From Porticoccus sp041395745 (lineage in GTDB: Bacteria; Pseudomonadota; Gammaproteobacteria; Pseudomonadales; Porticoccaceae), in contig JAWKZV010000001.1 in assembly GCA_041395745.1 (NCBI GenBank), positions 248,001-312,000 on the forward strand: a stretch of 64,000 bases of DNA, in the 5' to 3' direction. A program made the position numbers and the translations under genes. Below, in pieces: positions 26,152-35,503 of the stretch; the first letter of the stretch is position 1; each line of letters begins with the position of its first letter. The notes under the pieces were generated by a model. The model saw only the letters and a program-made list of their open reading frames with translations, ran no database searches and had not been told where the DNA came from.

Positions 26152-27327
26152 ATGGATAACAGCTCACAGACCAAACTGTTAAGTGAGGTGGAACGCCTGG
26201 AGCCTATTGCTGCGGCGGAAATTTTAGGTGTTGAACCTCAGCACACCATTCATCAGGTTTTGTCCGCTCTGCCGGCAGATAAAGCATTGCTGGTGGCCTC
26301 CCATCTGCCGGGCACGGCGTCGCAGAGTGTCGCTGAGACCTCTGCTCTGGTCAGTGGTATTGGCGGAACCGTTGAACGGCTAATGTCGCCCTCAATCGGG
26401 GTATTGCCGTCGGAGACCACGGTTGCCGGGGCACTGGATTACATTGTCCACCTGCGACAAGTTTCAAGTATCACCTATCTCTACGTGGTGGACGAAGGCT
26501 CCCATTTGCTGGGGGTGGTGGCCATGCGCGATCTGCTGCTGGCAAGGCCGGGGCAGACTCTCTCCGAGATCATGACGCCGGAACCCTTTGCTTTTTCCCT
26601 TCACACCGGCATGTCGGAGGCAATCAATGCCGCCTTAAAGCGTCATTACCGCCTATATCCGGTTGTGGATGAGGATAATCGCCTGCTTGGCCTGGTGTTC
26701 AGTTGGCGGTTATTTGAGTATGTGGCGACTGAAATCAGTGCTCAAGTTGGTTCAATGGTGGGCTTGGATAAGGAGGAGCGGGTGACGACCTCCATTATGG
26801 ACGCCTTTCGTATGCGTCACCCCTGGCTGCAGGTGAACCTGATCACTGCATTTGCCGCAGCGTTCGTGGTGGGTATGTTTGAGGATACGATTGCCCGCAT
26901 TGTCGCTTTGGCGGTGTTCCTCCCAGTGTTGGCGGGACAGAGTGGTAATACCGGTTGTCAGGCTCTTGCCATTACACTCCGCGGGCTCACCATGGGAGAG
27001 CTCAGTGACTATCCGATGCGTAAACTATTGCGCAAAGAGATCGTGCTGGGGGCCATTAATGGATTCTTTGTCGGTGTGGTGGCAGCTGTTGCCATGTGGA
27101 TATATGCCGGCACCACCGGGGCGGAACAGCCACACATGTTGGCGTTTGTGATTCTGCTTGCAATGGTCGGCGCCTGTACCGGTAGCGGTATTTTTGGTGT
27201 TCTGGTTCCGTTGACACTGCGTCGTTTTGGCGCCGATCCGGCCATGGCCAGCAGCATCTTTCTCACTACATTCACAGATATTCTGGGTATGGGATTGATG
27301 TTGTTTCTGGCAACGGCACTCATTTGA
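26152..27327 (+). CDS. mgtE: MgtE-family magnesium transporter
   Basis: A 391-residue, shortened MgtE. An N-terminal helical domain with a reduced sensor region is followed by two CBS domains (about residues 75-200, for example TYLYVVDEGSHLLGVVAMRDLLL and YPVVDEDNRLLGLV) and five membrane spans with the pore motif FLPVLAGQSGNTGCQAL. Typical MgtE has about 450 residues, so part of the N-domain is missing. Mg2+ uptake is gated by cytoplasmic Mg2+ in characterised members. The 251-base upstream gap holds no convincing gene. Confidence 0.9.
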   Translation: MDNSSQTKLLSEVERLEPIAAAEILGVEPQHTIHQVLSALPADKALLVASHLPGTASQSVAETSALVSGIGGTVERLMSPSIGVLPSETTVAGALDYIVHLRQVSSITYLYVVDEGSHLLGVVAMRDLLLARPGQTLSEIMTPEPFAFSLHTGMSEAINAALKRHYRLYPVVDEDNRLLGLVFSWRLFEYVATEISAQVGSMVGLDKEERVTTSIMDAFRMRHPWLQVNLITAFAAAFVVGMFEDTIARIVALAVFLPVLAGQSGNTGCQALAITLRGLTMGELSDYPMRKLLRKEIVLGAINGFFVGVVAAVAMWIYAGTTGAEQPHMLAFVILLAMVGACTGSGIFGVLVPLTLRRFGADPAMASSIFLTTFTDILGMGLMLFLATALI

Positions 27328-27507
27328 TAAAAACATGGATTACCATCTTTTCTGGTTATAAACGCCCTGGGGCCGCGCCGGAATGTCTTCTGACAGCCTT
27401 TTCTCGAGAGCCGCAAAACCACAAAAATAGATCAATTTCTAGTTTGAGTGTTCCAGGGGTTATGTATTAATGTATGCGGCTATCAAAATAGTGGCACAGA
27501 AATAGCT

Positions 27508-28251
27508 ATGAATGACGAAAAATTGAAAGATTACGACACAAAGTTGGAAGAAACCAACGCTGTCCCCTGGGAAGAGTGGTACTCAGAGATTGCCGAGTTC
27601 AGTGAAAAGCATGGTAACTGTCTAGTACCTCATGGTTATAAAACCAAGTCAGGCCATTCTCTCTGGCACTGGGCTGAGAAAGTGCGTCGGGATTATGCGG
27701 AAGGCAAAGTAAGCGACGAACAGTTTCAGCGCCTCGATGCACTGCATTTTATCTGGGATATGGAGGACCTGACCTGGGAAACTGGCTTTGCGGCATTGCA
27801 AAACTACTACGACAAGCATGGCGATTGTGTTGTCCCTAAGGGTTATCGCACCAAAGACTTCTACCCTTTAGGTCTGTGGGTGGCTACCCAGCGTGATTAT
27901 GAAGGCATGTATCCCCGCGATAAATTCCACCGGCTCAATGCTCTGGGTTATATCTGGAATATACGGGAGTACGAGTGGGAGCGGGCCTTTTCCCAACTGA
28001 AGGCGTACAAGGAAAAGAATGGCGACTGTATGGTTCCGAAGACATACGTCGTTGATAACGACCTGGATCTTGGCGCTTGGGTGATCAAACAGCGTGCCGA
28101 TTTGCATTTCAACTACCTGCCACAGGAAAAGATGCAGCGTCTGAATGATATTGGCTTCTCCTGGGCGGCTATCGAAGGTAGCCCGTTGATTGTCATGATG
28201 CCGAAAGAGGGCAACGATGACGCGCAAACTCCGCCAAAGGAACCGTTCTAG
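27508..28251 (+). CDS. Stand-alone helicase-associated (HA) repeat protein
   Basis: A 247-residue protein, ATG at 27508. It has three repeats of about 65-70 residues with the pattern W...YxxKHGxCxVPxxY...LxxWxxxxR..Y......RLxxLxxxWxx, typical of helicase-associated domains (PF03457 type), at roughly residues 19-85, 90-150 and 157-220. In each the GNCLVP/GDCVVP/GDCMVP turn is clear. No helicase motor is present. HA repeats usually sit at the C-terminus of SNF2/DEAD-type helicases and likely bind nucleic acid. It has its own terminator, so it is a single-gene unit. Confidence 0.75.
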   Translation: MNDEKLKDYDTKLEETNAVPWEEWYSEIAEFSEKHGNCLVPHGYKTKSGHSLWHWAEKVRRDYAEGKVSDEQFQRLDALHFIWDMEDLTWETGFAALQNYYDKHGDCVVPKGYRTKDFYPLGLWVATQRDYEGMYPRDKFHRLNALGYIWNIREYEWERAFSQLKAYKEKNGDCMVPKTYVVDNDLDLGAWVIKQRADLHFNYLPQEKMQRLNDIGFSWAAIEGSPLIVMMPKEGNDDAQTPPKEPF

Positions 28252-28270
28252 GCCAGTCTCCTAAAAAAGC

Positions 28271-28304
28271 AAAAAAACACCGCGCAAGTCGCGGTGTTTT
28301 TTTT
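28271..28304 (+). terminator. Rho-independent terminator after the HA-repeat gene
   Basis: CACCGCG and CGCGGTG form a stem around CAAGT, flanked by an A run and followed by eight T. Confidence 0.9.
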
Positions 28305-28392
28305 GGGGGGCTTCTTGGTGGGTGGCTCGGTGGCTTTGACGCCACCAGTTTACTTCAGATGTAGGTCTGGGCTGGAGTTGTTGAGCCTGTTG

Positions 28393-28596
28393 TTATGACT
28401 GCTTAGGGTTGTCAACTACTTGCCAGTATTTGCCATTCCATGCAGCCCACGCCTTCATGGTTTTGAAACTGCCCTGATGATAGCCAACAAATAGGATGTC
28501 GTCGTGGACATTGTACACGCGAGCTTCTACCGCGCCTGAGTTATCAGAGACCTGGAGCATAATCCAGTCACCGCGTTCTACTTCTGGTCGATCCAT
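28393..28596 (-). CDS. Small hypothetical protein, 67 residues
   Basis: The frame starts MDRPEVERGDWIMLQVSD behind a usable ribosome site (AGGTGT) and has balanced composition and a Trp-rich end (AWAAWNGKYWQVVDNP). It resembles a small SH3-like or beta-barrel fold in pattern, but I do not recognise the family. It could be a real gene or a lucky frame; codon use is similar to its neighbours. Confidence 0.5.
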   Translation of the reverse strand: MDRPEVERGDWIMLQVSDNSGAVEARVYNVHDDILFVGYHQGSFKTMKAWAAWNGKYWQVVDNPKQS

Positions 28597-28655
28597 TATC
28601 TACACCTCAACTTATCGTTATCGGGGGTGTTCCCGCTTAATGCCAATTTATATTC

Positions 28656-28685
28656 AAAAAAAAGCCCCTGTATGACAAGGGCTTT
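28656..28685 (-). terminator. Terminator of the tRNA-Ser gene
   Basis: Read on the - strand, AAAGCCC and GGGGCTTT form a stem followed by a run of T, just 3' of the tRNA end. Confidence 0.75.
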
Positions 28686-28690
28686 AAATA

Positions 28691-28778
28691 TGGCGGAGGG
28701 ACAGGGATTCGAACCCTGGGTACCTCTCGATACGCCGGTTTTCAAGACCGGTGCTTTCAACCGCTCAGCCATCCCTCC
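28691..28778 (-). tRNA. tRNA-Ser (anticodon UGA)
   Basis: On the - strand the gene begins GGAGGGATGGCTGAGCGG, has the anticodon TGA in a CTTGAAA loop flanked by CGGT/ACCG, a long variable arm, the TΨC arm GGTTCGAATCC, and an acceptor 3' end CCCTCCG followed by an encoded CCA. The long variable arm and anticodon identify serine. Size 88 bases. It reads UCA and other UCN codons. Confidence 0.97.
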
Positions 28779-28904
28779 TGTAACTTTTTTGTGTGGCTCC
28801 CCGTCCAGGAAACGGTGGAGTTCACATGGGGGTGTCCCCGAAAGTGCGGCAGATTATACAGCGGATTGCCGGCCACACAAGGCCGGATCCGCCATCATTT
28901 TCGA

Positions 28905-31889
28905 TCAGGCGCTGCCTCCCTGTGAGATGCCGCCCTGATCGTTATCTTTCTGCGCCGTGGACGAGTGCTGTTCTCCAGCGGTAAAGGCAGAGACGGCTTT
29001 TGTCCGGGGGTCATTCGCCGCCCGGGAATAGTCATTGGGCTTGACCTCTACGGGAGAGGGCTTGGACGTATCCAAAGGCTGTGACTGCGGTCTGGAACGA
29101 ATATCTGTCAACACATTGACGGTACTGACAGGTTTCGGGGACACGCGAGGATCATTGGTTGCCCTGCCGGCCAGTGGTTGCAGGAGGGAAGCCTGTGCCG
29201 TCTCAGCCGTCTCTTCTGCTTCCTCAGCCAGGCTGGACACCTCTGTTTCCTCCGCAGCTACAGGCTGCGGCGAAGCCACTTCTTCTGGTGACAGTGCCAA
29301 TGTCGGTTCGGTGCTAGCTGTTTCCACCGTTGGTTCTTCAGTGGCTGGGGGTGTTTCGTTAACGGCTACCTGTGCTTCATCTTCCGCACCAATCTCCAGG
29401 ACGAGGGGTTCCTGTTCTGGCTCTACCAGAGCAGTAGTTGCAGTTTCAACCTCAGCTGGCTGTTCAGTAATAATTGGCTGAGAAGGCTCGTTGCCCGCTG
29501 AGACTGCCTCAGGCACGGGTGTTTCGACTGCGGTTGTCTCTGGTGTCTGCCCAGGTTCAGAAGTTAGTTCTGCAGTGGCTTCGCTCGGGTTGATATCACT
29601 ATCGTTGCCAGCTTCATTCTGCGCCAAAGTGAATACCTCACCGGACGGAGCCTGCACAGGCTCCTGGGCGGCTTCAGGGGCAATTGCCTGAGAAGTCTGC
29701 TGACTCTTCGCCGGTGTTGTAACGTCTTGTTCAGTTGTCACCTTTGCTGACACAGGGGTGGTTACCGTTTCTACTGCTTCGGCTGAGGCTGTTTCAGCGC
29801 CAACAGTACCGATCAAATCTGCCGGAACTTCCTGGCGGGGGCGACGCTGGCGGGGATTGCGGCGCTTGTCGCCCTCACGGCGGGGCGGACGGTTATCACC
29901 GGCTGTTCCGGCCTCAGTGGCCGGCGAAGCGGCGATTTCCTGCTGCTGTTCAGGGCGGGGTTTGCGGGGCTGCTGTTCACGCCTTGCTTTGTTTTCCTCG
30001 CGGGGCTCACGGGGTTCCCGGCCCTGCTGGTTATCGCGCTGTTCATTACGTGAGCCCTGGCGACCACCACGACTGCGACCGCCGCGTCGATCATCCCGTC
30101 TGCCGCGGCCCTGTGATTTCTGATCGTCGCGACTGCGACGGCCCTCAGGTGCTTTTGGGGTGGAGGTTTTCTCTTCGCTGCCAAATAGTAAATTCATCAG
30201 GCGCTTCAGCAGGCCTGGCTGTACTTTTTTTGCGGGCTCGCGTTTCTCACTGACGGGTTTCTCTACAGGCGGGGGTGCCGGTTGTGAGGGTGTCGGTGTT
30301 TTCACGGCGGGTTGCGGAGCCGGGGGAACGGGTTTGACCAAGTCGTGTTCGTGGCTGACTGTCTCTTCCGAGAGGGTGTTGGCCAGACGGTAACTGTATT
30401 CGGTGGTCACGCCATCCTGTTCGCGAATACGCTGGACCTCGAAATGAGGGGTTTCCAGGTGTTCATTGGGAAGAATGACCACTTTGGCACCATGACGTTT
30501 TTCGATGTCAAAAATATCCCTGCGCTTCTCATTGAGCAGGAAGGTGGCGACGGACACCGGCGTAATGGCACGAATTTCAGCGCTGTACTCCTTCTGAGCC
30601 TCTTCTTCCACGAGGCGGAGGATGGACAGAGCCAGTGAGCGGGTGCCGCGAATGGTGCCCTGGCCAAGACAGCGTGGGCAGAGCTTGGAAGTGGTTTCTT
30701 CCAGGGATGGCCGCAGGCGCTGGCGAGACATTTCCAGCAGACCAAAGCGGGAGATGCGTCCCACCTGAACTCGGGCGCGGTCCAGCTCCAGGGCATCCCG
30801 TATGCGGGTTTCCACTTCGCGCTGGTTTTTCGTGGAGGCCATATCGATAAAGTCGATCACGATCAGGCCGCCCATATCGCGCAGGCGCAATTGGCGGGCG
30901 ATTTCGTCGGCTGCTTCCAGGTTGGTACGCAGGGCTGTTTCCTCGATGTCACCGCCGCGGGTGGCCCGCGAGGAGTTGATATCGATGGAGATCAGCGCTT
31001 CAGTTACGTCGATTACGATGGAACCACCAGAGGGCAGTTTGACTTCACGTTCAAATGCGGTCTCGATCTGGTTTTCGATCTGATAGCGGTTGAAGAGGGG
31101 CAGAGGGTCTTCGTAGAACTTCACCCGGCTCTGGAAGTTGGGCATAACCTGGCGGATAAACGCAGAGGCCAGGTCGAAGGCCTCGCGATTGTCGACGATC
31201 ACCTCGCCCACATCCTGGCGCAGATAATCGCGGATGGCCCGGATAATGACGTTACTTTCCTGGAACAGGAAGTGAGGAGCCTTCGCCTTGCTGGCTTCTT
31301 CGCGAATGGTTTCCCAGAGTTGCAGCAGATAGTCGAGGTCCCACTGGAGTTCTTCAGTGGAACGGCCAATACCCGCAGTGCGCACAATCACGCCCATTCC
31401 CTGAGGGGTGTTCAGATCGCGCATGGCTGTTTTCAGGTCAGTGCGCTCATCACCTTCAATGCGGCGGGAGATGCCTCCGGCTCGGGGATTGTTGGGCATC
31501 AGCACCATGTAGCGGCCGGCCAGGCTGATGAAGGTAGTCAGGGCCGCACCCTTGTTACCTCGCTCTTCCTTGTCTACCTGTACGACGACCTCAGTGCCTT
31601 CCTTGATCACATCCTGGATTTTGATGCGACCTTCGACGTCGGAGGTTTTTTTGCTGAAGTATTCGCGGGAAATTTCTTTGAGGGGGAGAAAGCCGTGCCG
31701 TTCAGCACCGTAGTCTACGAAAGCGGCTTCAAGGCTGGGTTCGACCCGGGTGATCTTGCCTTTGTAGATATTTGCCTTTCGTTGTTCGCGAGTACGGTTC
31801 TCGAGGTCCAGGTCGTACAGTCGTTGTCCGTCGACCAGTGCCACCCTGAGCTCTTCTGGCTGGGAGGCGTTGATAAGCATGCGTTTCAT
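28905..31889 (-). CDS. rne: Ribonuclease E
   Basis: RNase E is the endonuclease core of the RNA degradosome. It has 994 residues. The N-terminal catalytic half shows the S1 domain (NIYKGKITRVEPSLEAAFVDYG), the DNase-I-like segments ISIDINSSR and IVIDFIDM with catalytic Asp residues, and the zinc link CPRCLGQGT. The C-terminal half is disordered: Arg-rich blocks (RSRDDQKSQGRGRRDDRRGG) and long Glu/Ala/Pro/Thr stretches. Two NDPR motifs occur near the end (ATNDPRVSP and AANDPRTKA); NDPR motifs have been reported to bind degradosome partners in Pseudomonas RNase E. It is divergent from rluC. Confidence 0.97.
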   Translation of the reverse strand: MKRMLINASQPEELRVALVDGQRLYDLDLENRTREQRKANIYKGKITRVEPSLEAAFVDYGAERHGFLPLKEISREYFSKKTSDVEGRIKIQDVIKEGTEVVVQVDKEERGNKGAALTTFISLAGRYMVLMPNNPRAGGISRRIEGDERTDLKTAMRDLNTPQGMGVIVRTAGIGRSTEELQWDLDYLLQLWETIREEASKAKAPHFLFQESNVIIRAIRDYLRQDVGEVIVDNREAFDLASAFIRQVMPNFQSRVKFYEDPLPLFNRYQIENQIETAFEREVKLPSGGSIVIDVTEALISIDINSSRATRGGDIEETALRTNLEAADEIARQLRLRDMGGLIVIDFIDMASTKNQREVETRIRDALELDRARVQVGRISRFGLLEMSRQRLRPSLEETTSKLCPRCLGQGTIRGTRSLALSILRLVEEEAQKEYSAEIRAITPVSVATFLLNEKRRDIFDIEKRHGAKVVILPNEHLETPHFEVQRIREQDGVTTEYSYRLANTLSEETVSHEHDLVKPVPPAPQPAVKTPTPSQPAPPPVEKPVSEKREPAKKVQPGLLKRLMNLLFGSEEKTSTPKAPEGRRSRDDQKSQGRGRRDDRRGGRSRGGRQGSRNEQRDNQQGREPREPREENKARREQQPRKPRPEQQQEIAASPATEAGTAGDNRPPRREGDKRRNPRQRRPRQEVPADLIGTVGAETASAEAVETVTTPVSAKVTTEQDVTTPAKSQQTSQAIAPEAAQEPVQAPSGEVFTLAQNEAGNDSDINPSEATAELTSEPGQTPETTAVETPVPEAVSAGNEPSQPIITEQPAEVETATTALVEPEQEPLVLEIGAEDEAQVAVNETPPATEEPTVETASTEPTLALSPEEVASPQPVAAEETEVSSLAEEAEETAETAQASLLQPLAGRATNDPRVSPKPVSTVNVLTDIRSRPQSQPLDTSKPSPVEVKPNDYSRAANDPRTKAVSAFTAGEQHSSTAQKDNDQGGISQGGSA

Positions 31890-32567
31890 TAAGTTTTCCT
31901 AATGTCTTGCGCATCACAAGCAACAGGAGAACCGCTGAAATAGAACAGCACGGGCACAAAATAGGGGCAATAGGGAAACAGATCAGTTAAAAAACTGATT
32001 AGGTATGACTTTTAACCCGTTGATTTTCCAATTATTGCCGTTATCAGTCACTGAGCCTTTCCGGTGATACCTTCGAGTGTTTGAGCTGATGTTTTGTAGC
32101 CAAAATGTTCGTGGGGCAGAAGACTGGTCTGGTAAGTCTTGTTGCTGGTCGCTCCGCTATCCGTGCTTCGAAATGTCGCGTATGAGCAGGGAAGCGTTAG
32201 CCGGTCTTGTGCCACCGTGAACGGAACTGCCGTTCAGTATGTTATTGCGGTCACTTCTGCGCTATCAGCGCGGTTTTTCAATGACAGCTGCATGAGTACG
32301 AGGCGCAGCTGCCGGAATTAATCAAATAGTGGGCTTTCGCCACGATGTCCCGGTATTTGTTGGTTTTCGGATAAAGGATGGCCTTGCTATGGTGGCCTGT
32401 CCGAGGTGTCCGGGTCAACGTAGCGCGAATATATCAGGTATGGTGGCAGTCTTCAATTTAAGAAAAGTGATTTGTGTCGATAATCTCATGATTCAGGAAG
32501 GTTTTTTTGGTGATGCCACGCTGGTGTACTGCTAGAATGGCGACCCTTCTATCCCGATCAAAGATTA
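31890..32567. promoter_or_regulatory. rne-rluC intergenic region with rne leader
   Basis: A 678-base gap between divergent rne and rluC with no convincing gene. It should hold the long rne 5' leader used for autoregulation in enterobacteria. One leader hairpin is visible: ATCAGTT (31982-31988) and AACTGAT (31993-31999), which on the rne strand has a U-rich loop. The stretch near 32460-32545 carries the rluC promoter. Short open frames here have poor start sites. Confidence 0.5.
32530..32538 (+). promoter_or_regulatory. Extended -10 promoter of rluC
   Basis: TGCTAGAAT is a TGn extended -10 element; transcription would begin near 32545, giving a leader of about 23 bases before the rluC ATG. 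A -35 element is not clear, as expected for an extended -10. Confidence 0.5.
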
Positions 32568-33515
32568 ATGTCAGACGCAGCAGCCAGGCCAAGTGCAGTC
32601 CAGATGGTCGAGATTACAGAGCATCAGGCTGGACAGCGCATAGATAACTTTCTGATTACCTTTCTCAAGGGTGTGCCAAAGTCGCGGGTCTACAGGATTC
32701 TCCGCAAGGGTGAGGTGCGGGTGAATCGTGGCAGGGTCAAGGCTGAGTATCGCCTGCAAGCCGGCGATCAGGTGAGGGTGCCGCCGGTTAGGGTTGCCGA
32801 GCGGGAGGCGCTGCCGGGGCCGAGTCCGCGGTTGCAGCAATTGCTTGAGCACAGCATTGTCTACGAGGATGAAGGGCTGCTAGTGATAGATAAGCCGGCT
32901 GGTCTGGCGGTGCATGGCGGCAGTGGTGTCAGTCTGGGCCTGATCGAGTCGCTGCGTGCTACCCGACCGGATCACCCCTTTCTGGAGCTGGTGCATCGTC
33001 TCGACCGGGAAACCTCCGGTTGTTTGCTGGTGGCCAAAAAGCGCTCGGCTCTGCGTCATTTGCAGGATGAAATGCGCTCAGGGCACGTGGAGAAAGTCTA
33101 CCAGGCGCTGGTATGTGGTCGCTGGCCAAAGGGTATGAAGCTGGTCAATGTCCCGCTGCGCAAGAATGAGCTCAAATCCGGAGAGCGGATTGTAAAAGTG
33201 GACGTTGAGGGAAAGCCTTCCGTGACTCACTTTGCTGTGTTGCAGCGTTTCGATCGTCACACCTTGATGGAGGCGACCCTGGAGACGGGAAGAACCCACC
33301 AGATAAGGGTGCACAGCCAGTTTGTTGGCTGTCCACTGGCCGGTGATGATAAGTACGGCAATGATGAATGCAATCAGCAGCTTAAAGAGTTGGGGCTAAA
33401 GCGGATGTTTCTTCATGCTGCCCGGCTGGAATTTACTGCTCCCTCGGGCAAAAGGGTCAGGGTTGAGGCGTCGCTGCCCGAGGAGCTGGCTGCTGTATTG
33501 GAAAAGCTGGGGTAG
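32568..33515 (+). CDS. rluC: 23S rRNA pseudouridine synthase RluC
   Basis: RluC converts U955, U2504 and U2580 of E. coli 23S rRNA to pseudouridine. It has 315 residues: an N-terminal S4 domain (RIDNFLITFLKGVPKSRVYRILRKG) and the catalytic motif HRLDRETSG with the nucleophilic Asp, then GRTHQIRVH. Divergence from rne is the usual gammaproteobacterial arrangement. A HAD phosphatase follows 5 bases after the stop. Confidence 0.95.
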   Translation: MSDAAARPSAVQMVEITEHQAGQRIDNFLITFLKGVPKSRVYRILRKGEVRVNRGRVKAEYRLQAGDQVRVPPVRVAEREALPGPSPRLQQLLEHSIVYEDEGLLVIDKPAGLAVHGGSGVSLGLIESLRATRPDHPFLELVHRLDRETSGCLLVAKKRSALRHLQDEMRSGHVEKVYQALVCGRWPKGMKLVNVPLRKNELKSGERIVKVDVEGKPSVTHFAVLQRFDRHTLMEATLETGRTHQIRVHSQFVGCPLAGDDKYGNDECNQQLKELGLKRMFLHAARLEFTAPSGKRVRVEASLPEELAAVLEKLG

Positions 33516-33520
33516 TTGTC

Positions 33521-34195
33521 ATGGCGAAACTGCTTGTTTTTGATTGGGATGGCACTCTGTGTGACTCTTTGTCGAGAATTGTTCTGTGTATCCGTTGTGC
33601 CGCCGAGGAGGTGGGGTTGCTGCCGCCGGCAGAAGAGAACGCCCGTGATATTGTCGGGCTTGGTCTGGTAGATGCTCTTGAAACCCTGTTTCCGGGTATC
33701 GCGAGCGAGCAGATTCTGGCGATGCGTGACAGTTACTCCCGTCATTTTGTGGAGTTTGACCGCGAACCATCGCCCTTTTTTGAGGGTGTATCCGATACTC
33801 TTCGGGTTCTCCGTGATCGCGGCTATCTGTTGGCGGTGGCCACGGGCAAGAGTCGCAGGGGATTGGATAGGGTGCTTGCGGCGAGGGGGTTGCAGGACTT
33901 TTTTCACGGTAGTCGCTGTGCCGATGAAACTGCAGGGAAGCCCGATCCCCGGATGCTGCGGGAATTAATGGTGCAGTTTGACGCGACGCCAGAGCAGACG
34001 CTGATGATTGGGGACACAGAGTTCGATCTGGCTATGGCGGTCAGTGCGGGCTCGCCCAGTGTGGCGGTCAGCTACGGGGCGCACCATCCGGAGCGTTTGC
34101 TCAAATATCGTCCCCTGGCTTGTGTGGAGCGCTTTCCTGATATTGAAGGCGTTATAGAAAACTATAAAAAACAAATTGATACAAAGTATATCTAG
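33521..34195 (+). CDS. HAD-family phosphatase, Gph-like
   Basis: A 224-residue haloacid-dehalogenase-type hydrolase. Motif I is FDWDGTLCDS with the nucleophile Asp, motif II is VATGKSRRGL, motif III includes GKPDPRMLRE, and motif IV is MIGDTEFDLAMA. The cap insert after motif I is phosphoglycolate-phosphatase-like. Family members after rluC in Pseudomonas are annotated as HAD phosphatases of unknown substrate. It shares its last bases with the convergent maf gene. Confidence 0.88.
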   Translation: MAKLLVFDWDGTLCDSLSRIVLCIRCAAEEVGLLPPAEENARDIVGLGLVDALETLFPGIASEQILAMRDSYSRHFVEFDREPSPFFEGVSDTLRVLRDRGYLLAVATGKSRRGLDRVLAARGLQDFFHGSRCADETAGKPDPRMLRELMVQFDATPEQTLMIGDTEFDLAMAVSAGSPSVAVSYGAHHPERLLKYRPLACVERFPDIEGVIENYKKQIDTKYI

Positions 34196-34772
34196 AGTAT
34201 TTTGTAAGAGTGGTTGCGCAGCATCTGGCACAGCCTTATCAATGGCAAACCGATCAGAGCGGACGGGTCGGTGTTGTGAACGGCATCAAACAGGGCTATT
34301 CCTAGCCCTTCACTGCGGAAACTGCCCGCACACTGATAAGGTTCATCCTGTTGCAGGTATGAGCTGATTTCATCGTTATCCAGTTCCCGGAAAACCACGT
34401 CTGTGGGGACAACATCTACTTCGCACTTGCCGCTGGCGCTGTCCAGCAGGGCGAGGCCGGTAAGGAAGCGTACCTGTTTTCCCGACTGAAGTTTCAGTTG
34501 TTGAAAGGCATTGTCGTAGTTCCCGGGCTTTGTGAGGATGTGTCGCCCAGTGTGGCAACCTGGTCGGAGCCGATAATGATGTGCTGAGGAAATTGCCCGG
34601 CAAGTGCCCGTGCCTTGGCTTCGGAGAGACGACGCACCATCGCTTCAGGTGATTCTCCCGGGAGTCTGGCTTCATCTATATCCGGTGCTACCGCTTCAAA
34701 TGCACCACTCCCAGTCTTTTTCAGTAGGCTTTTCCGGTAACTGGACGACGAGGCGAGAATCAGCGTTTGCAT
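34192..34772 (-). pseudogene. maf: Maf-like nucleotide pyrophosphatase, frameshifted
   Basis: Maf/YceF house-cleaning enzymes hydrolyse modified or non-canonical NTPs. The ATG at 34772 starts MQTLILASSSSYRKSLL, a canonical Maf N-terminus, and the frame runs through EARLPGESPEAMVRRLSEAKA and IIIGSDQVATLGD. At about 34540-34543 the frame shifts; adding one G on the + strand restores DHILTKPGNYDNAF, through DVVPTDVVFRELDNDEI, to YKIL and the stop at 34192. All later motifs are intact, so a single-base deletion is likely a consensus error. Divergent from yceD as usual. Confidence 0.85.
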
Positions 34773-34927
34773 TGAGGTTTCCGAGGTAAGTGGCCCTGCA
34801 TTATACAGATCTGGATTGAGTGCTTTTGGCTTCCTTGCTCTAAACTGCCCAAAACAGCCGGAAAAGCCCGTCCTGTCAGGAATTTTTCTTTGACAGATCA
34901 AAGTCATATCACTATGATGGCGCGCCT

Positions 34928-35474
34928 ATGTCGACACCCCCTCAAAGAAGCCTGTTGCCAAAGATTCTGGATCCCAGACGTCTGGCCAATCAGGGCGTTA
35001 CTCTAGAGGGGAGGGTGGAACAATCCCACTGTGAGCGGCTGCTGGCAGCAGTACTTGGGTGAGTGAGCCCGTTGAGGCCAGTCTTACCTTCGAGACCGCT
35101 GAGCAGGGTAGAAAGGTGGTACGAGGTCACGCCTCCACCACTGTGATGCTTCCTGTCAGCGATGCCTGGAAGCCATGCCCTTTGCAGTGGAAACTGACAT
35201 CCAGGTGGGTGTCGTCTGGACCGAGGAGGAAGCCAAAAACCTCCCCCGTGAACTGGACCCCTGGATTGTCGACACTGATACAGCCGATCTTGCGGCCTTG
35301 ATCGAAGAAGAGATACTGCTGGCATTGCCGTTTGTTATCTATCATTCGGAAGATCAGTGTGCCGGTGAAAGGCATTTTTCGACTGACGATGAAGACGTCA
35401 GCGAAGTGAATGAGGGAAAGAAAATCCTCTTCAGTATTCTGGAGCAACTGAAGCACAGAGGCTCCGACCATTAA
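34928..35474 (+). pseudogene. yceD: YceD/DUF177 family protein, two frameshifts
   Basis: YceD (DUF177) is the small protein encoded just before rpmF in most bacteria, linked to 23S rRNA maturation. The ATG at 34928 starts MSTPPQRSLLPKILDPRRLA, then VTLEGRV. One base seems lost near 35056-35060 (before SEPVEASLTFET) and another near 35152, where restoring a C gives the conserved PCQRCLEAMPF. After that the frame is clean through EEEILLALPF and ends HRGSDH at 35474. The two deletions look like sequencing error. Confidence 0.85.
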
Positions 35475-35503
35475 CAACAAGCGTTTTTTTGCAGGAGTTA
35501 ACA

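Noticed and set aside
28627..28938. A possible protein containing GQGFEPW...NRSAIPP
   Set aside because: This is antisense tRNA-Ser translated into a well-known spurious protein; the tRNA explains the region.
30891..31892. A 333-codon + strand frame opposite rne
   Set aside because: It is the shadow of the conserved catalytic half of RNase E; no ribosome site, and its residue pattern is a mirror of RNase E codons.
32139..32535. Two short frames in the rne-rluC spacer
   Set aside because: Weak starts and no family; the region is better explained as leader and promoter DNA.
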